From: Grimontia celer | GTDB taxonomy: Bacteria; Pseudomonadota; Gammaproteobacteria; Enterobacterales; Vibrionaceae | Assembly (NCBI RefSeq): GCF_900055185.1 | Contig: NZ_FIZX01000006.1 | Coordinates: 62,001 to 126,000, forward strand | DNA length: 64,000 nt | Reading direction: 5' to 3' | Shown: one piece after another, positions 10,489 to 19,506 of the stretch | How positions within the stretch are numbered: position 1 is the stretch's first letter | Layout of the letters: each line of letters begins with the position of its first letter | Position numbers and translations under genes: made by a program | Notes under the pieces: generated by a model | The model's database searches: none | Told to the model about the DNA's origin: nothing | What the model saw: the letters and a program-made list of their open reading frames with translations, nothing else

Positions 10489-10529
10489 GTATAACTTACT
10501 ATTTGTAAGGTTATTTTGATTTTAGTCAA
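10489..10529 (-). promoter_or_regulatory. FNR-dependent class II promoter of grcA
   Basis: An FNR-like box TTGACTAAAATCAA (minus-strand reading of 10516-10529, one mismatch) is followed by the -10 candidate TTATAC (10489-10494). The box centre is about 40.5 bases upstream of the predicted start near 10482, the class II FNR spacing. The leader would be about 57 bases. Confidence 0.65.
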
Positions 10530-10637
10530 AATACAATCAAAATATGCGAAATTTCGGTCTGATATTTTTTGTCTTGAATCAATAAAAGATCAAATATCTG
10601 GTTTAAAACATATTTTTAACAACATGATATTTCTCTC

Positions 10638-10657
10638 AAAATTACATATGTAATTTT
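10638..10657. repeat. Perfect 20-bp palindrome in the grcA-nfo gap
   Basis: AAAATTACAT followed directly by its exact reverse complement, with no spacer. It sits in an AT-rich gap (10425-10827) that otherwise shows only the grcA promoter. Without a spacer it looks more like an operator for a dimeric regulator than a transcript hairpin. The factor is unknown. Confidence 0.6.
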
Positions 10658-10827
10658 ATTACTACATTTTGAGTGGTTTTTTTGAGTCAGAATACATACT
10701 GTTTTTATATAAAACCCAAGTGATGGCACAGACTCAGGGTGCCAGAGCGAAATACAAACCAAACCGGACTTTATGGTATGAGTAACTTAAAATGTTGTCG
10801 GTTACGGTTTCGGCCTGGAGAGAGAAG

Positions 10828-11694
10828 ATGAAGTTTATCGGAGCACATGTATCCGCTTCCGGTGGGGTAGAAAATGCCCCGGTTAACGCAGCAGCGATCG
10901 GTGCCAATGCCTTTGCACTGTTTACCAAGAATCAAAGACAATGGCAGGCAAAGCCATTAGAAACGAAAAATGTCTCTGCGTTTAAGGCAAATTGCCAAAA
11001 GCATGGCTTTGTTCCTGAGGCAGTGTTGCCACATGATTCTTACCTCATCAATTTGGGTGCACCTGAAGAAGAAAAGCTGGAGAAATCCCGCGCTGCCTTC
11101 ATTGATGAAATGGAACGTTGCCAGACACTCGGACTTCCTTTGCTGAATTTCCATCCGGGCAGCCATTTGAAGAAAATCAGTGAGGAAGCTTGTCTCTTAC
11201 TGATTGCTGAATCCATCAACTTGGCACATCAGGCCGTACCCGAAGTCGTTGCCGTGATAGAGAACACGGCGGGGCAGGGCACCAACCTAGGTTGGTCGTT
11301 TGAGCAACTGGCGGCGATTATCTCGCAAGTGGAAGATAAATCCCGTGTTGGTGTTTGTATTGATACCTGTCACGCCTTCGCTGCAGGGTATGATCTTCGT
11401 ACTCATAGCGCGGCAGAAGCGACATTTGCAGAGTTTGATAACACAGTGGGTTTCCAGTATCTGCGTGGTATGCACCTCAACGACTCGAAAACGCCTTTCG
11501 GCAGCCGGGTTGACCGTCATCAGGCGTTAGGGGAGGGAGAGATTGGATTGCCATGTTTTGAAGTCATCATGCAGGATAACCGCTTTAATGGCATCCCGTT
11601 GATTCTGGAAACCATCAAACCGGAAGTGTGGGCGGATGAAATCCGTTTGCTGCGTCAGTTTGAAGTCACAGCATCTGAGCGTGTTTCTGCGTAG
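10828..11694 (+). CDS. nfo: Endonuclease IV (AP endonuclease)
   Basis: 288 residues from the ATG at 10828, preceded by GGAGAGAAG; an in-frame start at 10792 would add a non-homologous extension. [18 protein letters not shown] is the family N-terminus. Metal-binding residues lie in [28 protein letters not shown] and LHLNDSK-like segments (here [18 protein letters not shown]). It is a zinc enzyme that cuts 5' of abasic sites in base-excision repair. It is followed after 38 bases by ung, whose product generates its substrate, so the pair is functionally coherent. Confidence 0.97.
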   Translation: MKFIGAHVSASGGVENAPVNAAAIGANAFALFTKNQRQWQAKPLETKNVSAFKANCQKHGFVPEAVLPHDSYLINLGAPEEEKLEKSRAAFIDEMERCQTLGLPLLNFHPGSHLKKISEEACLLLIAESINLAHQAVPEVVAVIENTAGQGTNLGWSFEQLAAIISQVEDKSRVGVCIDTCHAFAAGYDLRTHSAAEATFAEFDNTVGFQYLRGMHLNDSKTPFGSRVDRHQALGEGEIGLPCFEVIMQDNRFNGIPLILETIKPEVWADEIRLLRQFEVTASERVSA

Positions 11695-11732
11695 AATAGC
11701 GGACGCTAAAGAATAAAGAGGATTGGGAAAGC

Positions 11733-12410
11733 ATGACACAGGCGATGACTTGGCACGATGTGATTGGCCAGGAAAAGGAACAGGACTATTTCAAACACAC
11801 TATGGCTTACGTGGCGGAAGCCCGTGAAAAGGGCATGGTGGTATTTCCGCCTAAAGAGGACGTGTTTAACGCCTTTCGCTATACTGAGCTGGCCGATGTG
11901 AAAGTGGTGATTTTGGGGCAAGACCCTTATCACGGCCCAAATCAGGCTCATGGTCTTTGCTTTTCAGTCCTGCCTGGCATCAAGCCGCCCCCGTCACTGG
12001 TGAACATGTATAAAGAACTGGCGCAGGATATTCCCGGTTTCACCATTCCACAGCATGGATACCTCAAAAGCTGGGCGGATCAGGGCGTGTTGCTCCTTAA
12101 TACCGTTCTGACGGTTGAGCAGGGTAACGCACATTCTCATGCCCATTTAGGTTGGGAAACCTTTACTGATCGCGTAATAGAAGCTGTAAATGAACATTGT
12201 GAAGGTGTCGTGTTCCTGCTTTGGGGCTCCCATGCCCGAAAGAAAGGGCGGGTGATTGATCGCAATCGTCACCACGTGCTGGAAGCGCCGCACCCTTCCC
12301 CTCTTTCTGCACATCGTGGCTTTTTAGGCTGCAAACACTTTTCATCGACTAACGAGTTGTTGGCAAGAGCTGGCCAGGCGCCGATTAACTGGCAACCGGA
12401 ACTCGATTGA
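11733..12410 (+). CDS. ung: Uracil-DNA glycosylase
   Basis: 225 residues. The water-activating loop GQDPYHGP has the catalytic Asp at residue 64, as in E. coli. The C-terminal [17 protein letters not shown] contains the catalytic His and the DNA-intercalating Leu region. It removes uracil from DNA at the first step of base-excision repair. Probably co-transcribed with nfo; a terminator follows. Confidence 0.98.
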   Translation: MTQAMTWHDVIGQEKEQDYFKHTMAYVAEAREKGMVVFPPKEDVFNAFRYTELADVKVVILGQDPYHGPNQAHGLCFSVLPGIKPPPSLVNMYKELAQDIPGFTIPQHGYLKSWADQGVLLLNTVLTVEQGNAHSHAHLGWETFTDRVIEAVNEHCEGVVFLLWGSHARKKGRVIDRNRHHVLEAPHPSPLSAHRGFLGCKHFSSTNELLARAGQAPINWQPELD

Positions 12411-12434
12411 TAACAGCGTTTCATTGATTCTCTG

Positions 12435-12463
12435 AAGCCCGTGATTTTCGTCGCGGGCTTTTT
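12435..12463 (+). terminator. nfo-ung terminator
   Basis: Stem AAGCCCG/CGGGCTT with a 12-base loop followed by TTT. Confidence 0.75.
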
Positions 12464-12574
12464 GTTTGTCAGTACTGTGAAGATGAAACTGAACAAAAAA
12501 TGACCTCGCGCAATTTGTGAACAGTCCGGTTCGATAGACTGATCCCGTGGTGTGAATGAAGAAAGGGAGGAGCT

Positions 12575-13102
12575 ATGTTAGTAGCCAGCATTCATAGAGA
12601 TCACCGGAATATCAGCCGACTGCTTAAGCTGCTATCGAAAAAGCTGAAGGCCATTCAGCAGGAAAAGCCTGTTAACTACAGCCTGATTAAGGATACGGTC
12701 AGCTACCTGCAAGAGCACGCTGAAAAGTATCACCATCCAAAAGAAGATCTTATCTACCACTATTACTTACAGCATTACCCTGATTCAGAGGGCGTTGCAC
12801 GATTGGATGATGAGCACGAAGCACTAGCAGGTTTAACCGCTGAATTTGCAGATACCGTCGACATGATATTGATGGACGCTGTCATTCCTCTCGATCTCTT
12901 TGCAGACAAACTCAACCGGTTTGTTGGCTGTCAGAAAGAACATTTGGATTTGGAAGAGAAAACCATCCTGCCTGTTTTGGAGCAAACTCTGACAACTGAA
13001 GACTGGGAATATCTGCAGACACAATGGGAGGAAGAGGATTTTGATCCGCTGTTTGGTGAGCAGGTGGCAGACAGGTTCAAAGAGCTTGCTTCTGCGCTAT
13101 AA
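12575..13102 (+). CDS. Hemerythrin HHE-domain protein
   Basis: 175 residues, mostly alpha-helical. Putative diiron ligands are visible in order: His10 (IHRDH), His53/54 with Glu57 (YHHPKED), His81 (DDEHE), and His123 with Glu127 (QKEHLDLEE). This is the pattern of YtfE/Ric-like and other HHE cation-binding proteins, but no Cys-rich N-terminal ScdA domain is present. Possible roles are iron storage, oxygen or NO sensing and repair of damaged iron centres; none can be chosen from sequence. GGGAGGAG lies just upstream of the ATG. Single gene with its own terminator. Confidence 0.85.
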   Translation: MLVASIHRDHRNISRLLKLLSKKLKAIQQEKPVNYSLIKDTVSYLQEHAEKYHHPKEDLIYHYYLQHYPDSEGVARLDDEHEALAGLTAEFADTVDMILMDAVIPLDLFADKLNRFVGCQKEHLDLEEKTILPVLEQTLTTEDWEYLQTQWEEEDFDPLFGEQVADRFKELASAL

Positions 13103-13114
13103 ATCCAAGGCAAA

Positions 13115-13146
13115 AAAAGGCACCCCATGTTGGGTGCCTTTTCTTT
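13115..13146 (+). terminator. Terminator after hemerythrin gene
   Basis: GGCACCC/GGGTGCC with a 6-base loop, A tract before and TTTTCTTT after. Confidence 0.85.
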
Positions 13147-13203
13147 AAAATTCCATTGTTATGTTGTCAGTAAACTGACGATTTAAACCAGTGAGTACGC
13201 TAC

Positions 13204-13386
13204 TTAAAAATCGAAATCGCTGTCGCTGAAATCACCGAGCATATCGATATCTTGCAGCTCTTTGCGCAGGCGTTGTCTGTCTTTTAACGCCTCAATTTCT
13301 CTCCACTTACGTTTTGCTTGTTTGGTTCGTCCACCGCGTTGTGGTCGCTCTTGATCGAATACATCATCAAAGGCAAAGCTATCCAT
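13204..13386 (-). CDS. DUF3545 family small protein
   Basis: 60 residues: an acidic start (MDSFAFDDVFDQE), a basic central stretch (GRTKQAKRKWREIEALKDRQRLRKEL) and an acidic aromatic tail ending DSDFDF. This charge layout and the KRKWREIEALKDRQRL core match a short family found mainly in Vibrio relatives, recalled as DUF3545. AGGTGA precedes the ATG. Function unknown; the basic helix may bind nucleic acid, which is inference. Confidence 0.75.
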   Translation of the reverse strand: MDSFAFDDVFDQERPQRGGRTKQAKRKWREIEALKDRQRLRKELQDIDMLGDFSDSDFDF

Positions 13387-14000
13387 AAATTCACCTCGTT
13401 TTACCGTTGCGGTCGCTATTTAAGTATCAAACCTCCGACAAAATAAAATTGAAGTGTTTCTCATTTGTTGCACCTCAGTGAAGTTTTTATGAGAACACAA
13501 TCACCTTTACTTCGTCGCTGGACAAAATGTGTGCAGTTGCAGTGCCTTAGATTGTCTTACAGCTACAACATCAAATTCTTGTGGGGAGGTGTTCCCCAAG
13601 CCCCTGTCATAGCAACAGACCGGGGAAATCGGGAATTTGGTCACACATTGAATAAAATGCATAAACGGTGCCAGACAATGTGAATGGCTTGTTCTATTCC
13701 TGTTATGGAAAAGCGTTAACGCAAACGCTTGGTCTTGATACAAGTGCATATTTTACTCATAAATTATGAAATTAAATTCATATTGATTTTTATGGTGGCT
13801 ACCTGCATCATCTCGCGGCAATTTGCGGTGATTGCCGCAAAACCGACACATTTTCGGGTTTTTCGTGACGCTTTCTTGCCAGCGAGACCTGCATCATTAT
13901 CGGCAGACGCTAGGCTTGCGTCAGTCGCATCTAATCGCATTTTCCCTATCTCAGGGAACAACGACATTGCGAATCAGTTTATGCGTACAGAGGGGTAGGC
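13387..14000. other. Structured leader/intergenic region before the first AgcS symporter gene
   Basis: About 610 bases with no convincing gene; the 89-codon open frame at 13729-13998 has no clear start signal. The last 200 bases hold several hairpins: GCGGCAAT/ATTGCCGC (13815-13838), AACCGA/TCGGGTT followed by TTTTTC (13840-13865), GACGC/GCGTC (13906-13922) and TTCCC/GGGAA (13942-13958). The 11-mer ACCTGCATCAT occurs twice, at 13801 and 13887. This suggests a cis-regulatory leader; no known riboswitch consensus was recognised. Confidence 0.45.
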
Positions 14001-15458
14001 GTGGTAAGTCTCATCAACTTTTTAAACGACCTGATCTGGGGATCGGTGCTCATCTATCTTCTGATCGGTGGCGGTATTTTCTTTACGCTACGTCTGGGGT
14101 TTATTCAAATTCGTCACTTCGGTCATATGTTCAAGGTGATGAAAAATAGCCGTAAATCAGACAAAGAGGGTATCTCCTCATTTCAGGCATTGTGTACCAG
14201 TTTGGCAGCCCGTGTGGGTACAGGCAACATGGCAGGCATTGCTGTAGCGCTCACACTTGGTGGCCCCGGCGCAATTTTTTGGATGTGGTTAATTGCTGTA
14301 CTGGGTATGGCCACTGCCTTTGCTGAGAGCACGTTGGCACAGCTCTATAAAACCCGTGATGACGATGGCAACTTCCGTGGTGGCCCCGCTTACTACATGG
14401 AAAAAGGCTTGGGTATGCGCTGGATGGGCGTGGTCTTCTCTGTGTTGCTTATCATTGCGTTTGGTTTGGTCTTCAACTCGGTACAGGCAAACTCTATCAC
14501 TCAGGCGGCCTACGTGGCTTTTGGCTTTGACCCACTTTATGTTGGTATCGCGCTGGTGGTGTTGTCTGCTTTCGTTATCTTTGGCGGTATCCGTAAGATT
14601 GCCCGTACCGCAGAGGTAATTGTGCCAGTGATGGCGCTGCTCTATTTGGCGCTTGCCATGTTCATCATGTTGACTAACCTGGAAAAAGTGCCCGATGTGC
14701 TGACTCTGATTTTCCGTAGCGCTTTCGGTCTGGAAGAAGCCGCTTCCGGTGCGTTGGGTTACACCGTGGCACAGGGCATGGTACAGGGCATTAAACGTGG
14801 CCTGTTTTCCAACGAGGCGGGCATGGGCTCTGCGCCGAATGCCGCAGCCAGTGCAACGCCTTACCCGCCGCATCCTGCATCTCAGGGCTATGTGCAGATG
14901 TTGGGCGTGTTTGTCGATACCATCGTTATCTGTTCTGCTACTGTGGCAATTATTCTGATGTCCGGCGAATACATGCCGGGCAGTGAAATCACCGGCATTG
15001 AATTGACGCAGCGTGCGCTGTCGAGCGAGGTAGGTGATTGGGGTGGCATTTTTGTGGCGGTGGCGATTTTCTTCTTCGCGTTTACCTCGATCATTGCCAA
15101 CTACTCGTATGCAGAAACTAACCTGATTTTCCTGGAGCACAACCACAAAGCCGGCTTGAACCTGTTCCGTTGCATCGTATTGGGCATGGTGATGTTTGGT
15201 GCGATGGCTGAACTGCCAGTGGTATGGATCATGGCGGATACCTCAATGGGCTTGATGGCAATCGTCAATATGATTGCAATCCTGCTGCTATCCGGCACCG
15301 TGGTGACACTGGCGAAAGACTACAACCAGCAGGTGAAACAGGGCAAAGTGCCTTCATTCAACAGCCGCAACCACCCTGACATGCTCAACCAGATTGAGCC
15401 TGGCGTTTGGGGTAAACCGCAGGTTACAGAATCGGAAAATCGTTCGTCTATACGGTGA
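14001..15458 (+). CDS. Sodium:alanine/glycine symporter (AgcS family), copy 1
   Basis: 485 residues with about 11 hydrophobic segments. GTG start at 14001 behind AGAGGGG. Family motifs seen: GTGNMAGIA (about 74-82), FRGGPAYYMEKGLG (about 124-137), NEAGMGSAPNAAA and IIANYSYAETN. These proteins import alanine or glycine with Na+. The related copy 2 lies on the opposite strand 1 kb away with yaaA between them. The long structured leader suggests amino-acid or pH control, unproven. Substrate not determinable. Confidence 0.93.
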   Translation: MVSLINFLNDLIWGSVLIYLLIGGGIFFTLRLGFIQIRHFGHMFKVMKNSRKSDKEGISSFQALCTSLAARVGTGNMAGIAVALTLGGPGAIFWMWLIAVLGMATAFAESTLAQLYKTRDDDGNFRGGPAYYMEKGLGMRWMGVVFSVLLIIAFGLVFNSVQANSITQAAYVAFGFDPLYVGIALVVLSAFVIFGGIRKIARTAEVIVPVMALLYLALAMFIMLTNLEKVPDVLTLIFRSAFGLEEAASGALGYTVAQGMVQGIKRGLFSNEAGMGSAPNAAASATPYPPHPASQGYVQMLGVFVDTIVICSATVAIILMSGEYMPGSEITGIELTQRALSSEVGDWGGIFVAVAIFFFAFTSIIANYSYAETNLIFLEHNHKAGLNLFRCIVLGMVMFGAMAELPVVWIMADTSMGLMAIVNMIAILLLSGTVVTLAKDYNQQVKQGKVPSFNSRNHPDMLNQIEPGVWGKPQVTESENRSSIR

Positions 15459-15490
15459 TTCATTCGATTTCGTCTATGGCACTTATCGGA

Positions 15491-15520
15491 AAAAGCCACG
15501 CTTGATCGCGTGGCTTTTTT
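15491..15520 (+). terminator. Terminator after AgcS copy 1
   Basis: AAAAGCCACGC/GCGTGGCTTTT, 6-base loop, T tract. Confidence 0.9.
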
Positions 15521-15571
15521 GATGGTCGGTGTTACTCTTTGCGCTAATAAGAGATTGAAAGGAATGACACT

Positions 15572-16345
15572 ATGTTGATTGTGGTTTCTCCGGCAAAAAC
15601 CTTGGATTACCAATCACCGCTCGCGACGGAGCGTTACACGCAACCGACGCTGACCGAGCACTCTGAAGCTTTGATTGATGTATGCCGTAAACTGACACCG
15701 GCAGATATCTCGAGTCTGATGAAGGTGAGCGATAAGATTGCAGGTTTGAACGCGGCACGCTTTGCTGAGTGGTCGCCGGAGTTCACGACCGACAATGCCC
15801 GTCCTGCGGTTTTGGCATTCAAAGGCGATGTTTACACGGGCCTTGAAGCAGAAACTTTCAGTGAAGAGGACTTTGATTGGGCGCAGAATCACCTGCGTAT
15901 GTTGTCTGGTCTGTACGGTTTGTTACGTCCCCTGGATTTGATGCAGCCTTACCGCTTGGAAATGGGCACTAAACTGGCGAATCCACGCGGTACTAATCTC
16001 TATCAGTTCTGGGGCGACATCATCACGACTGAGCTGAATCAGGCGCTGGCGGCGCAGGGCGACAAGGTTCTGGTTAATCTCGCCTCGAACGAGTACTTCA
16101 AATCAGTAAAACCGAAGCAATTGGACGGACAGATCATCACACCAGTGTTTAAAGATCAGAAGAACGGCCAGTACAAGGTCATCAGTTTCTTCGCCAAGAA
16201 AGCGCGCGGCATGATGGCACGTTACATCATCGACAACCGCATTGATTCGGTTGACGCACTGAAGCAGTTTGATACGGCGGGATACTGGTTCTGTGCTGAA
16301 GAGTCGAGCGACAAGGAACTGGTGTTTAAGCGCGAAGAACAGTAA
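15572..16345 (+). CDS. yaaA: Peroxide stress resistance protein YaaA
   Basis: 257 residues (E. coli 258). N-terminus [16 protein letters not shown] and the internal [21 protein letters not shown] are family hallmarks of UPF0246. The basic [12 protein letters not shown] segment belongs to the fold reported to bind DNA. In E. coli YaaA lowers free intracellular iron during peroxide stress. Located between two divergent-type symporter genes (converging on copy 2), as in E. coli where yaaA neighbours the symporter yaaJ. Confidence 0.96.
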   Translation: MLIVVSPAKTLDYQSPLATERYTQPTLTEHSEALIDVCRKLTPADISSLMKVSDKIAGLNAARFAEWSPEFTTDNARPAVLAFKGDVYTGLEAETFSEEDFDWAQNHLRMLSGLYGLLRPLDLMQPYRLEMGTKLANPRGTNLYQFWGDIITTELNQALAAQGDKVLVNLASNEYFKSVKPKQLDGQIITPVFKDQKNGQYKVISFFAKKARGMMARYIIDNRIDSVDALKQFDTAGYWFCAEESSDKELVFKREEQ

Positions 16346-16369
16346 TAGCGATTTAAAAGCTATAAGAAG

Positions 16370-16397
16370 AAAAGGTTAGCCGAGGCTAACCTTTTTT
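16370..16397. terminator. Bidirectional terminator yaaA / AgcS copy 2
   Basis: AAAAGGTTAGCC-GA-GGCTAACCTTTT, tight loop with A and T tracts on both sides. Confidence 0.88.
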
Positions 16398-16415
16398 GTA
16401 TCTCAATAATCTCGA

Positions 16416-17957
16416 TTAAGCAGTCGGATTGACTGGCTTACCGGAGGCTTCATCTGAAGCTTCGCTGTCCTGGGTACGGCGTGCCAGGCGGCGCTCCCAG
16501 TAATCAGCGTTCTTGATGCCAAGTTTCACAGGATCGAAGGTGTATTCTTCAACGCCTTCTTTCTGCTGACGCTCGTAATCGTGCAGCGCTTTAAGGGCAG
16601 GCTTGCTCAGGAAGAAGATGATCACAAGGCCTACAATATTCAGCCAAGCCATCAAGCCTACACCTACGTCACCCATTGCCCATGCAAGGTTCGCGGTTTT
16701 CACAGTACCGTAGAAAACTGCCGCCATCAGAACCACTTTTAATACAAACATCATGCCAGGGAATTTCACGGTACGGCGCAGGTATGCCACGTTGGTTTCC
16801 GCGATGTAGTAGTAAGCCAGAATCGTGGTGAAAGCAAAGAAGAACAGTGCAATCGCAATGAACGGTTTGCCCCAGCCCGGCATAGTGCTTTCGATCGCCA
16901 TCTGGGTGAAGACTGGACCATTCGCAGCAATGTCTGCAGCAACGTTTTGGATAATGAAGGCTTCGCCCGCACCGTGAACGTTGTATGCGCCAGTGATAAG
17001 AATCATAAACGCGGTGGCAGAACATACCAGCAGGGTATCAATGTAGATAGAGAACGATTGAACTAGACCTTGTTGCGCAGGGTGCTGAACGTTTGCAGCA
17101 GCCGCTGCGTGTGGGCCTGTGCCTTGACCCGCTTCATTTGAGTAAACACCACGCTTAACACCCCAACCGATAGCGGCACCAAAACCTGCCATTGGTGTGA
17201 ACGCATCGCCAACGATCATCGCAACGATACCTGGGATTTCAGTGATGTTCAGCGCAATGATAACAAATGCGATGATGATGTAAGCCAGCGCCATGAAAGG
17301 CACGACAACTTGGGTAAAGCTCGCGATTCGCTTCACGCCACCAAAAATGATGAAACCAAGCAAAATGGAGATGAGAGTGCCGGTGATGATTTTCGCCAGG
17401 CTGTAGGTGCCAATCGCGGTTTCAATCATTTCACCAGAGCCGAATGCGGCTTCAACGGCGTTACCGATACTGTTTGACTGAACGCCTGGCAGCAAGACAC
17501 CACAGGCAAAAATAGTTGCGATGGCAAAAATCCATGCATACCACTTCTGACCCATCGCTTTTTCGATGTAGTAAGCCGGGCCACCACGGAATTCACCCTT
17601 GTCTTCTTCTTTGTAGATTTGTGCAAGAGTAGATTCGGTATAAGCCGTTGCTGCGCCCAGGAAGGCAACAACCCACATCCAGAAAACGGCGCCTGGACCA
17701 CCAAAACCGATCGCTGCAGCGACACCTGCGATATTACCGGTACCAACACGGCCAGAAAGTGAAACGGCCAGCGCCTGGAAAGAAGAAATACCTTTCTCAG
17801 AACTTTTGCCGGAAAAGAGCAGGCGGGTCATTTCTTTGAACTGACGAACCTGAACGAAGCGCGTTACGATGGAGTAAAATAGACCAGCACCTAAACAGGT
17901 GTAAATCAGCACTGGACTCCAGATAATGCTGTTCAAAAAATCAACAACAGATTGCAT
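16416..17957 (-). CDS. Sodium:alanine/glycine symporter (AgcS family), copy 2
   Basis: 513 residues, ATG at 17957 behind GAGGGA. Same fold and motifs as copy 1: GTGNIAGVAAAIGFGGPG, FRGGPAYYIEKAMG and NEAGQGTGPHAAAAANVQHP. Divergence is substantial (for example SLSGRVGTGN versus SLAARVGTGN), so this is not a recent duplication. It has an extra soluble C-terminal tail of about 35 residues rich in charged amino acids. Probably a Na+-coupled alanine importer; substrate not determinable. Confidence 0.93.
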   Translation of the reverse strand: MQSVVDFLNSIIWSPVLIYTCLGAGLFYSIVTRFVQVRQFKEMTRLLFSGKSSEKGISSFQALAVSLSGRVGTGNIAGVAAAIGFGGPGAVFWMWVVAFLGAATAYTESTLAQIYKEEDKGEFRGGPAYYIEKAMGQKWYAWIFAIATIFACGVLLPGVQSNSIGNAVEAAFGSGEMIETAIGTYSLAKIITGTLISILLGFIIFGGVKRIASFTQVVVPFMALAYIIIAFVIIALNITEIPGIVAMIVGDAFTPMAGFGAAIGWGVKRGVYSNEAGQGTGPHAAAAANVQHPAQQGLVQSFSIYIDTLLVCSATAFMILITGAYNVHGAGEAFIIQNVAADIAANGPVFTQMAIESTMPGWGKPFIAIALFFFAFTTILAYYYIAETNVAYLRRTVKFPGMMFVLKVVLMAAVFYGTVKTANLAWAMGDVGVGLMAWLNIVGLVIIFFLSKPALKALHDYERQQKEGVEEYTFDPVKLGIKNADYWERRLARRTQDSEASDEASGKPVNPTA

Positions 17958-18135
17958 TGCAAGATCCCTCTAATAAAAAATATTGGATAGATGATTTTTT
18001 ATCCAACGGCAGGATAATCCGAAAACTACACACATTGTTAATATTTTGTGTTATCAATGTAGCGGATTGTGAGCCCGATCTTTAGTCTGCCTTCCATTAG
18101 CAAACCAGAATTTTTCTCTGCGACAGATCGCAGGT

Positions 18136-18170
18136 AAATAAAAAAGGAGGCTTTTCGCCTCCTTATTTAT
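18136..18170 (-). terminator. srmB terminator
   Basis: GGAGGC/GCCTCC stem with a TTTTC loop; on the minus strand it is followed by a long TTTTTTATTT. Confidence 0.85.
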
Positions 18171-18204
18171 AATTAATTAAATTGAAAATCCAGTAGTTAG
18201 CTGA

Positions 18205-19446
18205 TTAATCAGATTTTTTCGCTGCTTTTTTCGCCGCTTTCTTGGCTTTTCCTTTTACTTCTTTGTTAGAAAGTTTTTTCTTTTTCTTCTTAAATTCAGG
18301 CTTCTTATGTTTTGGCTTCATACCATCAACGTAACGTTCTTTTACGTCTTCTTTCATGTAGCGGCAGATACGATCCATCATCTGCTGATCGTGCGCTTCC
18401 ACTAATGAAATGGCGTTACCTTTCTTACCTGCACGGGCAGTACGGCCGATACGATGCAGGTACACATCCGCTTTGCGTGGCAGGTCGAAGTTGATGACGT
18501 GGTCGATATCCGGCACGTCGATACCGCGTGCTGCAACATCAGTCGCCAACAGAACATTAATCTCACCGGTGGTGAAGCGCTCGATAGCGTAAGTACGCTT
18601 TGCCTGAGCCATTTCACCTTGCAACCATGCACAATTCACTTTCTCTTTGGTCAGGAATTCACGCAGTGCAGCCAGACGCTCACGGGTTTTCACAAAGATG
18701 ATCGCACGCTCAGCCTGTTCAGTCAGAATCGCTTTCAACAGGGCATTTTTATGCGCCATGTCGTCACAGCGGTAGTACCACTGGGTGATCTTCTTGCGTT
18801 CACGGCGTGGTGGCTCAGCTTCTACTTCTACCGGATCGGTCAGCAGGGTGTTCTTGAAGCCTTCAATGCCTTTACCTTCCAGTGTGGCGGAGAACAGCAT
18901 ACTTTGTTTACGCCAGCGACATTCGGTAGAGAGTTTATCAACAGCAGGACCAAAGCCCATGTCGAGCATGCGGTCTGCTTCGTCCAGCACCAGGCTTTCA
19001 ATCGCACGGCAGTCAAAACGTTCAGCTTCGATGTATTCCATCAGACGGCCAGGCGTCGCAACCACGATGTCTTGGGTTTTACCCAGAATCTCAGCATGTT
19101 CTTGGTACGAGATACCACCTGTGATGGTGATGATCTTTAAATCTGTGTATTTCGCCAACGCGCGGGCTTGATCAGCAACCTGAATAGCCAGTTCACGGGT
19201 TGGAGTCAGGATCAGGGCGCGTGCAGGACCCGGCTTCTGACGAGGGAAGTCGATGAGGTGTTGCAGCAATGGCAATACAAAAGCTGCCGTTTTCCCTGTT
19301 CCCGTTGGCGCAGACGCCAGAATATCACGGCCATCCATACCATGAGGGATCACGCCAGCCTGGATCGCTGTTGGTCGCTCGAAGCTCATGTCATCCAGCG
19401 CTTGTAGCAGTTGAGGATCCAGTTCTAGTTCAGCAAAAGTTCGCAC
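18205..19446 (-). CDS. srmB: ATP-dependent RNA helicase SrmB (DEAD-box)
   Basis: About 413 residues. Helicase motifs in order: Q motif FERPTAIQ, motif I APTGTGKT, PTRELA, TPGR, DEAD (VLDEADRMLDMGFG), SAT, and in domain 2 ATDVAARGIDVPDI and HRIGRTARAGKKG. The basic Lys-rich C-terminal tail (KHKKPEFKKKKKK) is an RNA-binding extension typical of SrmB, which assists early 50S ribosome assembly. The start is chosen as GTG at 19446, with GGAG nine bases before it and alignment to the E. coli N-terminus TFSELELD; a GTG at 19461 lacks a ribosome site. yfiC lies upstream on the same strand. Confidence 0.93.
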   Translation of the reverse strand: MRTFAELELDPQLLQALDDMSFERPTAIQAGVIPHGMDGRDILASAPTGTGKTAAFVLPLLQHLIDFPRQKPGPARALILTPTRELAIQVADQARALAKYTDLKIITITGGISYQEHAEILGKTQDIVVATPGRLMEYIEAERFDCRAIESLVLDEADRMLDMGFGPAVDKLSTECRWRKQSMLFSATLEGKGIEGFKNTLLTDPVEVEAEPPRRERKKITQWYYRCDDMAHKNALLKAILTEQAERAIIFVKTRERLAALREFLTKEKVNCAWLQGEMAQAKRTYAIERFTTGEINVLLATDVAARGIDVPDIDHVINFDLPRKADVYLHRIGRTARAGKKGNAISLVEAHDQQMMDRICRYMKEDVKERYVDGMKPKHKKPEFKKKKKKLSNKEVKGKAKKAAKKAAKKSD

Positions 19447-19506
19447 GCGTTGTTTCTCCACTCAAAGTTAGGGGGCGAATTATAGAGACTAATTCAAGTA
19501 CGATCA

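Noticed and set aside
13701-13735. PurR-type operator (ACGCAAACG) upstream of the first AgcS gene
   Set aside because: Only one half-site matches; the second half diverges.
13729-13998. 89-codon open frame before the first AgcS gene
   Set aside because: No start signal; covers hairpin-rich leader DNA and looks non-coding.
13800-14000. Glycine riboswitch upstream of an AgcS symporter
   Set aside because: The conserved glycine-aptamer core sequences were not found; only unspecific hairpins are present.
14289-15146. 285-codon minus-strand open frame inside the first AgcS gene
   Set aside because: His/Arg/Gln-rich antisense shadow of a membrane-protein gene; no own start signal.
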